From Eriocheir sinensis (taxonomy: Eukaryota > Arthropoda > Malacostraca > Decapoda > Varunidae): DNA of 64,000 bases. Numbering within the stretch: position 1 is the stretch's first letter; every line of letters begins with the position of its first letter. Below are positions 10,114 through 22,311 of this stretch, one piece after another. Both the position numbers and the translations under genes were made by a program. The notes beneath the pieces are model-generated. The model was given only the letters and a program-made list of their open reading frames with translations. It was not told where the DNA came from and did no database searches. The stretch covers positions 18,972,893-19,036,892 of the forward strand of contig NC_066517.1 of assembly GCF_024679095.1 (NCBI RefSeq). Direction: 5' to 3'.

Positions 10114-10628
10114 AGTCCGTACATTAAACCATATTACTGCATTATGCTTCTAATAAATAAAAATTCCACGTAATCCTAGTCCTTTTAAGGCAGTACAGGA
10201 TGCTTACTTTCCAGTTCCAGAGCAGGACACAGACAAGGCTTCTACTGCTGCATATTTAGCGAAGTGTTTAGTGAAGACGATAAAGAAAACTACGCCACAT
10301 ACTTTCCTCGGAGACAGCTTAGGCGAATCAGACACCATAGAAATATTATCAGTATGTGTGTGTGTATGAATACAAAGATAAGCACATACTTTGATTTAAC
10401 TCTATGATGTCTCGTGAATCATTTATAAATAAAAACAAAATCCGGATAGGCTACTCTTTCGCCCACTACCCTCGCGCGAGGCACAAAGACAGTCCCTCTG
10501 CTAAGTTTGTACCCCATATTTGCTGATGTTAGGTGCGCTTATTGGAGTCTGATACGTTTAAGAATATGAACTTCAGAGTTATCATAGTTTGTCTTATTCT
10601 TTGTCGTGAATATTGGCTTCTTCCTTCT
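10066..10628. other. intergenic, no supported gene
   Basis: Starts with a (CA)n tract (about 10074-10110). A roughly 65-codon open stretch on the plus strand at 10163-10368 has fairly protein-like composition, but no start, splice context or recognisable family. A TACGTTTAAGAATATG word at about 10553 matches the MITE family end described elsewhere in this window. Confidence 0.4.
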
Positions 10629-10945
10629 CTTCATCCTATAAGTTCTTCTCGACAGCCTCCTTTTCTTTATCCTTCTCTTATTCGTCTCGTTCTTCCTCTT
10701 CTTCCTGTTCCTCCTCCTCCTTCTCCTCCTCCTCCTCCTCCTCATCATTTTTTTATTATGCCCTCCTACAGTGTTCTCCTTCACTTCCTCCTCTAAGTTC
10801 TTCTCGACAACCTCTTTTTCTTTATCTTCCTTTTACTCGTCTCGTTCTTCCTCTTCTTCCTGTTCCTCCTCCTCCTTCTCCTCCTCCTCATCACCATTTT
10901 TTTAATTATACCCTCGTCTGCAGTGTTCTCCTCCACTTTCTTCTC
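10629..10945. repeat. two-unit CTT/CCT-rich tandem repeat
   Basis: Two units of about 160 bp, each with AAGTTCTTCTCGACARCCTC, a (CTCCTC)n block and TGCAGTGTTCTCC or a variant. The open frames are repeat translations. Confidence 0.8.
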
Positions 10946-11015
10946 AGCCACACATTGGTCAACATACAGACAGCTTTGCCTTGTCGTAGCTTGATATACT
11001 GAAGTGAAGAGTAAA

Positions 11016-11020
<5 letters not shown>

Positions 11021-11094
<74 letters not shown>
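11021..11094. repeat. (CT)n microsatellite
   Basis: About 37 CT units. Confidence 0.95.
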
Positions 11095-11098
<4 letters not shown>

Positions 11099-11329
11099 AG
11101 AATAAAAATGTCCAAATGAATTATAGTCTACGGATATATAAACATAAAGAAATACCTAAACATTCCTAATTGAAAAAAAAACACTGATTGGTTTGCACAT
11201 GACGCGTAACCAGATGAAACAAACAGACAAACAGACAAACAAGGAAACAAACAAACAAACAACATAAAAGAAAATAGTACTTTTTTCTTATCATTCTCAC
11301 AATCCTCGGCAAAAGTACAGAGGAGAAAA

Positions 11330-11590
11330 TATTGATAATGGCACTTTTTTTAATCTCCATATCAAGTGTTATAAAAAATACATTAGCACTTTATTTAGCT
11401 AATGATATTGGCACTTTCTTTTAGCTAATTTCCATAAAATATAATAAAAAATACATTAACACTTTTTTGTAATCTCCATATCAAGCATAACAAAAATATG
11501 ACACTGGCACGTTTTTTCAGCCAATCTCCATCAAGTACATTAAAAAAATTGTTTATGATAATGACACTGTCTTTTTTAATCACTGTCTTA
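11330..11590. repeat. degenerate AT-rich tandem repeat
   Basis: About four units of 55-65 bp with GGCACTTTTTTTAATCTCC and AAAAAATACATTA motifs. 11095-11330 has no feature beyond a short (AAACA)n stretch. Confidence 0.65.
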
Positions 11591-11779
11591 AGTACAAAGA
11601 AATATATCACATGTAGCTCACTCATTGGCGGACAGAGAGCACTTCAGGTAGACACTCTAGACACGTTTTGATCCCAGGAGAACAGAACATAAAAGAAGAG
11701 AAAGGGATGATGCAAAACAGAGAAGTATAGGAAGCCATCAAAACTGAGTACAAATATCATCGAGGGAACTCCGTTTGGG

Positions 11780-11998
11780 TCTACGGTCCAAGTATCGGGC
11801 CCCTTTACGATTATTTCCCAAGGCCACAGAGAAGTTAATAGGGTTTTCATGGATGATTTTCCCGTTGAAGATGCAGAAGTCGTATAAAACTATCACTGGG
11901 ATCACAACACAGTCCATGAAAATCCCAGTAACTTCTAATAAAGGCTCCTCAAATAGGCGAACTGTGGCGCCAATATTTTTTAAAAATACGGTTTTATA
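11780..11998 (-). mobile_element. MITE-like repeat, family M1
   Basis: Shares internal words with other M1 copies: TGAGGAGCC, GGGATTTTCATGGACTG and TTGGGAAATAATCGTAAAG. Its ends resemble the inverted-terminal consensus (G)GNCATATTCTTAAACG only loosely, so it is an old copy. The open frames on both strands here (about 110 codons each) come from this repeat. Confidence 0.6.
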
Positions 11999-12204
11999 TC
12001 CCACAACACACTTAACATTTGTCTTTCCATTCCGCTCTGAGTCAGGTGTTTCTCTTCCCTTGGACAGGATCACAGGTTTCTTCTCACCTGGAGTGTTCCT
12101 TAATTAATGTCAGGTAGACCTTTCATCTCATTCTCGTCACAGTTACACGTTCTATTACTATTAGTATTTTAGCTGTTGTCACTTATTTTTTTAATGAACT
12201 CAGG

Positions 12205-12610
12205 TTAATTAACAGATTGTGAATATTGCCTAACCTGTGATTTGGCCCACGAAAAGGAAACAGACTAAAGGAAAAGTAGAGAAAAAGAAATATAATGTGA
12301 CAAAATCTACCTGACGAAACTTGACAGACGCAGGTTAACTCATAGTCTCTGGGCGCTGTGTAACCTGTGATTTGCCCCACGAAAATGAGACAACCAAAAG
12401 AAAAGTAAAGTTATAAAAAAACAATGTGACAAGTGAAAAAAATCTGCCTGGCAAACCCTGACAAACGCAGGTTAATTGATAGTCTCCGGGCGCTGTTCAA
12501 CTCACGAGAAAGAGACAACCAAAGGAAAAGTAAAGAACAAAGGGGAAAAAAATCTACCTGACGAAACTTCGCAAACACAGGTTAATTAATAGTCTCCGGG
12601 CGCTATATGA
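12205..12610 (-). repeat. tandem copies of the 3' end of the clip protease last exon
   Basis: The real C-terminal codons ([10 protein letters not shown], stop; about 12586-12620) plus about 100 bp of 3' flank are repeated downstream about three times with a period near 130 bp. The TAGTCTCCGGGCGCTG word recurs near 12480 and, with changes, near 12351 and 12216. A remnant reads GQITGYTAPRDY. The copies lack the rest of the exon. Confidence 0.85.
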
Positions 12611-13249
12611 CCTGTGATCCAGTCGAGGTAGGAGGAGACGCGAGTGTAGACCCCCAGCTCGCCACAGCCACGCCCGAAGCTCACAATCCCCTCCACAGTA
12701 TGTTCGCAGCGACTACCACCCCGCTCCTTCTGGTCTATGATGGGCCCGCCGCTGTCGCCCTGAAGAAGAGGAGGTTGGGAGTGTGGAGGAAGAGAGAAGT
12801 AAGTTATGCTGAGTGGTATTTTCAATTGATGGTATACAAAAGAAGAGTAAAACTACCAGAAGGGTAAAAAAAAAATACCCCTGGAAAGGCCCACAACTTC
12901 TACAAAAGCCTTGTCAAATGTATGTGCCTGGGTGTCGAGATGTTTAATAATACGCTAATACCCTGCAGGAGTCTTACCTTGCAGGAGTCTCGCCCAGTCT
13001 TCCCCGCGCATAGCTGGTCCTTCAGGATGCCCTTCGGAGTATCACGCCCTAGATAGTCCGGATACTTGAACTGGCACTCTAGCTGATCCACCACTGGCAC
13101 ATTTACCTTCTGCAGGATCCTCGACAGCACGCGGTGGCCTGCAGGATACCGGGAGGAGGATAATGTTAAGGGTAGAATAGCTTGGCCGGAGTAGCAGAAA
13201 TGTAGGAGAGGGTTGTAATGCGGGAAGGAAGGAATCGGGTAATGGATGG

Positions 13250-13310
<61 letters not shown>

Positions 13311-15056
13311 CTCTAACCTCTAAATTTATACATAGCAAGCGATTTAGTTGCAACCAATTTAGTAAAGTTTTCTAATCTTATCAGTAACCAAGGTAAGGAG
13401 ACGAGTATTTCTCTCCCCGAACTCAGCCCTGTTCTTGTAACTAACTAACCAACTGTAACTGTCTATCTAACTGTCCTTCTGTCGCCCCAAAGTGCAGGTC
13501 AAGCTCACCGAATTGCGTATGGCCCCATCCTATCACGGTGAGTTCATGTCCTACCAAGTCCTGCGAGGGGTCGGTAGGCAGGCAGGCTGGCAGGACCCGC
13601 TCCGTCAAGTTTGCCTGTTAGAGAGAGAAAAAAAATATGTAGGTAGACAGTTATAGAGAGTTAGAGAGTCCAAGTTTATGTGATTAGTCTGATAGAACTG
13701 AATTAGTTATGAAAGGAGCAAAGAGAGAGTTAGAGGTTAAGAGAGTTATAGTGTTGAAGTTTAGGTAGGTAGTTAGATGGAATTGAATTAGTGACGCTTG
13801 CATCTAGGAGGCACATTTCTATCGTTAGAGGAAAAGAAAAGAGTTAGAGTTAGAGATTTTAAGTTTAGTTAGGTAAAATTAGTTAGTTGGAATTGAATTA
13901 GTGACGCTTGCTTCTGGGAGGTACATTTCTATGGATAATGGAAAAGAAAAGAGTTACAGTTAGAAATTTTAAGTTTAGTTAGTTAGGTAAAATTGAATAA
14001 GTGAAGAGATATATAACTATCAGTGAAAGGAGTATAAAAGGAGTTAGATCCCGTCCTACGAAAGAATATATAACGGATTTCAGGAGGCTCTTGAACAGCC
14101 CCTCGAGTGAAGAAAGGGATAAGGGCTGTTTTAATAAAATCGCCTCTACCTGTCATACTTGTTTACATCAAGCTCAAAAATGCCAAAACGTCAAACATAT
14201 AATCAAAATAGTAAAATATATAATAAACAATAGTATTCCCATAGCAGCTAAATTACATAGCAAAATAAGACAAGGAGGGAGCGAAAGAAAACCATTTTGA
14301 AGGGTAGACTATACTCAAACCTATCAAGACCCTTACCTTAGTGCTAAGTTTGAGTAGCGCAATGTCGTAGTATTTTAGCAACAGATCGTACTCAGGGTGG
14401 TTTATAATCCCTTCCACGAATATATTTTGCTCGAGGGGCGAGAGGGAGGCTGTGTCGGCAGCGAGCTCGTCAGCGTAACGGACAGATGAAGGAATAGGGC
14501 CTTTGACCACTGGTATTAGCTCGCCGGACCTATCGTGATTCCGGTTGTACTCCCCAAGTCTCACCCAGTACTCGACGTTGTCCCTGAAGTTGGGGATAGG
14601 AGAGTTAAGTATTGGTGAACGGGGAGAGACATGTATAAACGTGATGAGAGGAAAGGAAAGGGGGGAGCAACAAGAAGAGAGGAGTAAACAAGGATAGGAT
14701 AGAGAGAGAACAAAAGAAAATGGGGAAGCAATGAGTAGAAAGGAGTCATCAAGGATAGGGTGATGAGAAGAAAGGAAAGGAAAGGGAGAAGCAATTAACG
14801 GAAAGGAGTAAGGAAGGATAGGGTGGAGAGAGAGCAGAGGGAAGGAAGACAGAAGGAACAAGAGAATACAGTGAATGAAACGTGAAGAGTGTAAAAGGAA
14901 AATAAATGAAACTGGGTAAATAATTAAATAAATAAATAGATAGAGGGAGAGAAAGAAAGATAGATAGATAGAGAGAGACATGCATACATACATACCAACA
15001 TACATTCATACATACATACATACATACATAAATACAAACAAGCCATAATAATTCAT

Positions 15057-15120
<64 letters not shown>

Positions 15121-16538
15121 GGTAAAAGTTAAACGAAGTAAGTTTGTAAGCACCTTAAACAAAAATCGCGAAACGTTCTCGTATATGGCGTTCAGTGTTC
15201 ATGCAGAAGGTAACAAATTTGACGAGGAGGCTATAGAGGAAACGCCTTAATCAATATAGTTGATGCCGTATTCTCAGACGCTTTTGGCTCTCTAAAGACA
15301 CCAAAGGAGATTCGTCGGGGTTTAATGAGTGTTGCCACGTCCATAGTGCAGAAAAAGCCTTGTTAAACTATAACTGGACTCACATAACTATACCCATGGC
15401 AATACTAAGGGCCATAATTTTAAACCTTTCAAGACCCAAGAACACAACTTTGACAACGCTTTCACGGGTAGTTTGAGCATTTCCAGGGGTAATACTTTGA
15501 CCTTGGTGGTAGCGTAACAAAGCTTCTGTAACATGAACTTGGAAATAACATTAATCACAACGCTATTAATATCCTTTTCGGTCTTTGGAAATAGCTGATG
15601 TGAGAGGCGGGAGCGTCTGAAAATACCGGCCTAACAACCTATACGAAATCCTTACCAAGTGTGGGTGTGCGAGCCACGAAATGTTTGAGAATATGGGGCC
15701 TGGTGTAGAGAAGAAACCCTAACCGAAGAGTATAGACTGGACTCTAACCAAGACTTTTGAACGGCAGAACTGAGCTTTAGGAGACACTAACTCTTTAAGA
15801 CAGTGAGCAGCGGTGAGCACATAGTAGGGTGTCAGCAGGGTCCCGCCGCACAACCACACGATGGGCAAGTTACCCCTACGTACACCCAAGAGAGCCTGGA
15901 AGTAGTAGTAGCAGCAGTAGTATTAATAGACGTAGTAGTAGTAGTAGTAGTAGTAATATCACCAAAAGCAGCACGTAACCTGATTATGTGCCGTCACTTA
16001 ACATATGGAGCAGATGTACGATAATTGCCTCGAACTTACGACATGCGGATACTCCCCCGGGTCGGCGTTCACCCCCCCGACGATGAGGTTGGTCTTGTCA
16101 ATGCAATGCCCGGCGGGACTCCTCCAGTGCTGGGCCCACGCTGCGCACACTAAGGGAAGGGCGGCGAGGAAACAGTAAAGGGATAGGGTCAGGGGTGAGG
16201 ACATCATGATAAAAGGGAGGTGGGGATACAAGAGTGTTGACTTTCCCAAAAACGTGGTTAAGGGTAAATTCAATCATGTATAGTGGTTGCTTTCAGGACT
16301 TAAAATTTTTGCTTGGGTTGATATGTGATAATAATAATGGTTTGATAGAAGAAGAAGAAGAAGAAGAAGAGGAGGAGCAAAAAGAAGAAAACAGAATGAT
16401 ACCGTAAAATTAAAAAAAAAAAAACATGAAAGAGAAAAAGAAGAATATATTTGAACAGAGAGAACTAAAAGAGTACACCAGATAATAATTTAAATGAAAC
16501 TACAAACATGAAGCCATTATTTGCATTAGAATTGTTTA

Positions 16539-16597
<59 letters not shown>

Positions 16598-16670
16598 ATA
16601 GTAGAGTAGTAGTAGTAGTAGTAGTAGAAGTAATAGAAGAAGAAGAAGAAGTAGCAGTAGTAGTAGTAGC

Positions 16671-16727
<57 letters not shown>

Positions 16728-17208
16728 TATCGAAGCAGTAGCAGTAGTAGTAGAAGTAATAGTAACATGGGTGGAGGTATCATTTATGTAGAAGGAATAG
16801 TAGTACTACTATAGTAGTAGGGGTAGTATAGTAACACCAATACTCACAATTTTCTGCAACTAGATGCGGTTTCCTGCAACACACGATAATGTCCGAGGGG
16901 GTTGGGCTGCATAGCTGGACCTGCTCCCCCATAACCACCACGCCCCCCTCCTTCAGGCACGCCCCCACCTCCTGGCACCGCCCCCGCACCCCGCTACCCA
17001 TGCTGCAGGCCTCCCCAACCGCCCCCACCCCCTCCTTGGCTGCGAGAGGCGTGGGTGAAGGATGGGGGAGGGATGGGGTGAGATGCAAGATAGTGGAGGT
17101 AAGAAGGAGAGGAAGGAATACAGGAGAAGATAGGTTACAAAATAGTGGAGATAAGAAGGAAAGGAGTTCAAAAGGAAGAATGTGAAAATTTGTAAGATGC
17201 GAAGAAAG

Positions 17209-17273
<65 letters not shown>

Positions 17274-17385
17274 ATACAATGGCCTTAATTATTATATTAT
17301 CTGTTTATTATATATTCCACACAATAATTTTCATTTTCTGTATGGTCAGAAAATGGGCAAAAGAGTTAAAAGGCGAGTTTTATTG

Positions 17386-17437
<52 letters not shown>

Positions 17438-17851
17438 CACACACGCGAGAAAGACAACACCACCACGTAGGAAAACTACATGACAATACGTAAAAAAATA
17501 TTTGGGCACTTTATTGGATTTACGTAAAAAATATTTGGGCACGTTAATAAAAGGGGTGACGATATTATTTTTTTTTCGTTCACTTCTACCAATCAATCAT
17601 CAATCCAATAACCTCAATAAACTCACACAAACCCCCGCCCACTTCTGCAATATGCTTTTATATTTGTTTGTTTGCAGCAATAAAACGAGCCAACCCAGAA
17701 ATCTTGCTACCAAACCACGCCTCTTTGCAGACATTACGTACACCGAGCCACAGGAAGTGTACAGGTGAGCCAACAGGTGCACAGGTGACTTACTGATGCC
17801 CTGTGCAGTGTGGGGAAGGAGGAACAGCACCGGTAGTAGCACAGTCAGCAT
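12586..17851 (-). CDS. clip-domain serine protease (trypsin-like)
   Basis: Eight exons on the minus strand, all phases consistent: 17851-17794, 17039-16848, 16140-16040, 15895-15792, 14583-14337, 13614-13509, 13138-12978 and 12759-12586. The product is 380 aa. Order: signal peptide (1-18); one clip domain with six Cys (C31, C41, C47, C63, C73, C74); linker with Cys96; activation site at L102 followed by IVGG; LTAAHC (His148), YYDIALL (Asp225), GDSGGP (Ser326). Asp320 in DSCKGDSGGP is the S1 specificity residue of trypsins, so cleavage after Lys/Arg is expected. A Leu just before IVGG is a feature often seen in CLIPC proteases, which would need a chymotrypsin-like activator; this assignment is inference. 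Such proteases act in haemolymph cascades (melanisation, Toll activation, clotting). Introns carry (TA)n, (AGT)n, (CT)n and MITE DNA. Confidence 0.96.
12820..12955 (+). mobile_element. M1 MITE half in intron 7 of the clip protease
   Basis: Contains AAAACTACCAGAAGGG, CCTGGAAAGGCCCACAACT, CCTTGTCAAATGTATGTG and the end-like GTGTCGAGATGTTTAATAAT, all words shared with M1 copies at 44830-45058 and 57556-57792. Only one end is visible. Confidence 0.6.
13249..13305. repeat. (CT)n microsatellite at the duplication boundary
   Basis: About 26 CT units plus GTGTGT. The segmental duplication to 8214 begins at this tract. Confidence 0.95.
13620..14040. repeat. about 110-bp intronic minisatellite, parent copy
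   Basis: Three or four units in intron 5 of the clip protease, homologous to 8885-9420. Confidence 0.8.
14640..15120. repeat. purine-rich repeats, (CATA)n and (TA)n in intron 4
   Basis: 14640-14840 has three or four degenerate 80-90 bp purine-rich units. 14940-15030 has GATA/CATA words. 15058-15116 is pure (TA)n. Confidence 0.85.
15262..15705. mobile_element. M1 MITE copy, with a second M1 end attached
   Basis: Left end GCCGTATTCTCAGACGCTTT at 15262. The inverted right end at about 15635 reads, on the minus strand, GCCGGTATTTTCAGACGCTC. Another outward M1 end (CACGAAATGTTTGAGAATAT) lies at about 15678-15697. The element sits in intron 4 of the protease. Confidence 0.7.
16541..16835. repeat. 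(AGT)n microsatellite in intron 2 of the clip protease
   Basis: About 290 bp of AGT triplets with AGA, GGT and AGC variants. A smaller (AGT)n/(AGC)n block lies at 15898-15955 beside exon 4, and (GAA)n at 16350-16373. Confidence 0.92.
17215..17446. repeat. (GA)n and (CA)n tracts in intron 1 of the clip protease
   Basis: (GA)n at about 17214-17270 and (CA)n at 17386-17446, separated by unique AT-rich sequence. Confidence 0.95.
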
Positions 17852-18870
17852 CCTCGTCCGTATAGATGTTGTTGGTCACTGACAGGAAGGAAGACGTCAC
17901 TCTCTGTTACAAGATTATCGTACTCGGAGAAAGGCATCCATCGGTTTCTGCCTAAAAGCTATCATACCCCACCCCCCTCCCGTCCCCAACTGACAATATT
18001 TAACTAAACTCGTCATCTAAAACTTAATTATCAGTATGCTCTTAACGAGTGGAAAGGCTAAATCAACATTAATTAAGCTGTTTTGACTGCCGCATTTCGG
18101 AATCGTTATCGTACATATGGAAAATCCCGAATCCTTGGCACTCTCGTACTTTCTTTGACTGCTCTCGTGCGTCTTGGCAACAAAATGTGTAAACTTTTAT
18201 CTTTTTATTTCATTTCCAGTTTTTTCATCTTTGTTTTAGTGAGGGTGTGTTTATTTTCATGTTAGTGAATATTATTTTTGGTTATATAAACTCTGTCATT
18301 ATATCTGTTATCTTACATGCTGCTTTGTGTTTTTATTCACTTTTTTGTAGTTTGTGTGTGTGAATAGGGGTTCTTATATATGTCACAGAGCATTGCGAAA
18401 GCACCACTTACCCATGGAGTTAAAAAGTCCTAGTAACAGAGTGATAATCGTACGTTTGGAAGGTCCTATCCTGACGAGTATCCTAGAGTGACGAGGATAC
18501 CAGATGGCTGTTCCTGAGCATCCTATTCTCTTGGAAACAACACACTTCCCATGCTTATCCCACTGCTGACAATACCTAAGGATTCTAATATACCCACCCC
18601 TAACACTAGTTCATCGTGCTGGTAATCAAATAAAGAGAATGAAGGAAAAGGATGGAGATAACTGAAGAAGAGATATACGGCAATGATACACTTTTCCTCC
18701 TATCAGGGATTTCCCAAGGCTCGCGTCCTTCGTTATTCCCCGGACTCAAAAAAAGAACCTGTCACCTTGCTCTCTTTGTATTTTGCTTTCTGCGCGGAAA
18801 TTACAGCGAATGTGTGTATGTGTGTGTGTGGGGGGGGGGGGGGTTCCACAGTGTGTGTATGCATGTGTGT

Positions 18871-18901
<31 letters not shown>

Positions 18902-18930
18902 AGAGGGAGAGAGAGAGAGAGAGATTTACA
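17852..18930. other. 5' flank of the clip protease and intergenic DNA
   Basis: 17905-17975 carries AAGATTATCGTACTCGGAG and ATCGGTTTCTGCC, related to the end of the M2 MITE at 58128-58312 but without a paired end. The remainder is AT-rich with no coding signal. 18806-18923 has TG, a poly-G run and (GA)n. Confidence 0.45.
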
Positions 18931-18932
18931 TA

Positions 18933-21900
18933 GATTTACATAGAAAATCAGACCACACAGACCCCATGGTCCAGACTTGGTGGTCTGTCCTTAAACCTAA
19001 GTGATTTTACATTAATCAGAAGACTCCAAAACGTTGCATTTCTACTCTAGTTGATATTAAGTTGAAGGAAGTGACGGTCGAGCTTATTTTTGAAGGAGTC
19101 AATCGTGTTACACTGGACCACTGACGGTGGAAGCTTATTCCATTCTCGCACTACAACGTTGGTGAAGAAAAATTTGGTGCAGTCTGAAATTTTTTTGTCT
19201 ACATCTGAGTTTTACGCCATTGTTCCTCGTGCGCAAAGTGTCATCTATCATAAACAATGTTGATCTGTCTACATTCGTGAAACCATTAAGTATTTTAAAA
19301 CATTCGATCAGTTTTCCTCGGAGGCGACGTTTCTCAAGAGAACATGTTAAGGGTAGAAAGCCTCTTCGTAGGATTTGTTGCGCAAGGAAGGGATCATTGT
19401 CGGTGCCCGACGCTGAACACCTTCTAATTTAGCAATATCCTTTGCATGGTGGGGAGACCAAAACTGTACCGCATATTCCAAGTGGGGTCTGACTAAACTG
19501 TTGTAGAGCGGGAGTATTACATCTTTATTCTTGAATACAAAGTTTCTTTTAATGAAGCCCAACATTCTGTTCGCTTTATTTGCTGCATCGATGCATTGCT
19601 GTGAGAATTTGAGGTTTGACGCGATTTTGACCCCCAAGTCTTTGACGCATTGAACGCTTTTGAGTTTAACGCCGCGCATTTCGTATTCTTATTCCTCGTT
19701 CCAACTTGAAGGACCGGCATCTCCATCTATCCGACCAAGCTGAAATTTTGTGCAAATCCTCTCGTCAGTGAGAACCGAGTTGCCAATCTTTGTGTCGTCT
19801 GCAAATTTACTAATGCGGTTATTGAGTCCAACATCCACGTCGTTGATGTAAATAATGAAGAGCACTGGGCCAAGGACCGAGCCCTGAGGACGCCACTAGT
19901 GACAGGCGCCCACTCTGAGTTAAATCCGTCGATCACTACTCTTTGTTGTCTGTTGCTCAACCAATTCGCGATCCATTGGTTTACTTGACCGTCAATACCT
20001 ATTTGCTTTAATTTGTAAAGTAATTTATGATGCGGGACTTTATCAAACGCTTTCTGGAAATCAAGATAGACTACGTCCAGTGATTTGGTTACGTCATAAA
20101 CAGTGAAGAGGTCGTTATAAAAGGTTAATAGGTTCGATAGGCAGGATCTTTTGTTTCGGAAGCCATGTTGTGAGTCCCCAATCAATGAGTGGCTTTCAAG
20201 GTAATTCACAATTTGTCTCTAATTATGCCCTCAAGTAGCTTACCTACAACCGAAGTTAGACTAATGGGCCTGTAATTACCTGGTACTTTTTTCCTTCTTC
20301 TTGAAAAATCGGTGTCACGCTACCTGGTACTTTTGTCCTCCTTTCTGAAAATCGGTGTCACCTTTTCCAATCTGAAGGGACGATGCCTTGTCGCAAGGAC
20401 ATATTGAATACGGTTGTGAGGGAGGAGAGTATTTCGCTCTTTGTTTCTTTCAGCAGAGTTGGATATACTTTGTCAGGTCCAGGACTTTTATTTGTTTTAA
20501 GTGAATGGAGAGCTTTAAGGACTTCATCGGTTGTTATTTCAAAATTAGGCAATGCGTGCTCGAGATTACAATAGTACTGGTGTTGGTGGTAGCGAGAGGA
20601 AGACTGTTAGTATTAAACACCGAGGAAAAGTAATTGTTTAAGAGGTTTGCAATGTGTTGGCTGTCAGTCACTAGTGCACCGTCGCTGTTTGTTAAAGGTC
20701 CAATACCACTTTTGATCGCCTTTCTGTTGTTTATGTAACTGAAGAAAGATTTCGGATTATTTTACAGTTGGCTGCAATATTTTCTTCGTATCTACGCTTT
20801 GCCTGACCTACTAGTCTTTTTACTCGTCGCCTGGCATCATTATAAAGTCTAATGTTTTCGGGCGTGCTTTGTTCTTTCTTTAACCTGTAAAACAATTTTC
20901 TCTCATTGACTGATTGTTTAATTTCGCTATTAAACCACGGTGGGCTTTTTATTAGTGTTAATTCTTCTCTCGCAAGGGACGAATGTGTTCTGCTGAGTGA
21001 GTAAGTGATTTTTGAAGCTAGCCAGGCTTCTCTCTACTTGCCGTCATCTGATAGTTGTATTTCTGTTAGTTTTGTCGGATTTCTACGAAGTTAGCTTTTG
21101 AAATTGGGCACCTTTACTTTATTTTCAGTCACTGATGATTGAGCTTTAATGTCGACGCGCACTAATTTATGATCGCAAGAACCGAGGTGTTCTCCTACCG
21201 TGACACTACTGACTAGGTTATCTTGGGTTGTTATAACAAGGTCGAGTATATTATTTTGTCGAGTTGGCTCAGAAACCATTTGGCTTAGATAATTTTCTTC
21301 TGAAATTCGATCATTCTATGTGACTCGCCTTCTCCATGCCTGACAGTGTCTCGTCTCTATATGGGGGTTAGGTTCTCCTAATATCAGTGTCAGTACGCTG
21401 TTTATTCTTTAGCAGCAAGTACATAAGCATTTCAAAATTCGTCGTCGATCATGCCGGGAGGTCTGGGTTTTGCAATGTTTACACGTACGCACAAATGTTC
21501 AACGTTACTGTTTTTTGTCAGTGGGTTGCAAATAGCTTTTTTACATAAGGCGACGCCACCCCCTCTACGGTTTTACACGATCTTTGTTGAAGAGTCTGTA
21601 GCCATCTATGTTGTATTCGGAACTTAAATCAATATTTGTGGTGTCGATAAATGTTTCGGTTATAGCAATTATGTCAAAATTTTCTGTTAAAGCAAGACAT
21701 CTCAGTTCATCAAATTTGTTTCTTAGGCTACGCGCATTGAAACTAAGGATTTTTAAGTTATCTAGAGTCTTGGTAATAGAGGTGGTGGTACTTGCGGGAT
21801 CACGGTTACGGGTTTGTTGTGATGCACGGCGTCTATTTACACGGGCGGGGTGGAGGGACGTGGCCGTGACTCGTTTTTTGTTCGGATGACACGCACTGCT

Positions 21901-22097
21901 TCGTTGAGGAGCCTTCCGAGTCTGGCTGCCCCGATGGGAGAAAGGTGCAATCCGTCCCTGTGAAAGAGTTCATTTTGTCCATAGAAATTGTCCCATGCGT
22001 TTAGGAACTCCACGTCAAGCTCCCTACAAAGAGTCTGTAAGCGGTTGTTTAGGCTGAAGGCCTTACTGAAAAAGTCGCTCTCCGCCCAAGTCCGTGG
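18933..22097 (-). mobile_element. near full-length CR1-type non-LTR retrotransposon, inactivated
   Basis: Minus strand. About 22080-21860 is the C-terminal end of an ORF1 with an SGNH-esterase-like block (RELDVEFLNAWDNFYGQ, then FHRDGLHLSPIGAARLGRLL), as in CR1 ORF1 proteins. About 21680-21090 is an apurinic-type endonuclease (DIIAITETFIDT, RRGGGVALYVKKAI after a stop, NNILDLVITT, SCDHK). About 20560-19350 is the reverse transcriptase (SPGPDKVYPTLLK, DSQHGFRNKRSCLSNLL, LDFQKAFDKVPHHKLLY, FADD region, KFSQQCIDAANKANRMLGFI). The 3' UTR ends in a repeated TCTATGTAAA tail next to (GA)n. Several frameshifts and stops break both ORFs, so it cannot be autonomous. The 5' part of ORF1 is missing. Confidence 0.92.
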
Positions 22098-22100
22098 TAG

Positions 22101-22311
22101 AGAGAGAGAGAGAGAGAGAGAGAGAATTACATATATTTACATAGAAAATCAGACCACACAGACCCCATGGTCCAGACTTGGTGGTCTGTCCTTAAACCTA
22201 AGTGATTTTACATTAATCAGAAGACTCCAAAACGTTGCATTTCTACTCTAGTTGATATTAAGTTGAAGGAAGTGACGGTCGAGCTTATTTTTGAAGGAGT
22301 CAATCGTGTTG

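Noticed and set aside
10163..10368. 65-codon open stretch with protein-like composition on the plus strand
   Set aside because: No start codon context, splice sites or family. The opposite strand is also partly open.
11738..12107. Overlapping open frames of about 110 codons on both strands
   Set aside because: The segment matches the M1 MITE family, and the two frames cover the same DNA. No start or splice context supports either.
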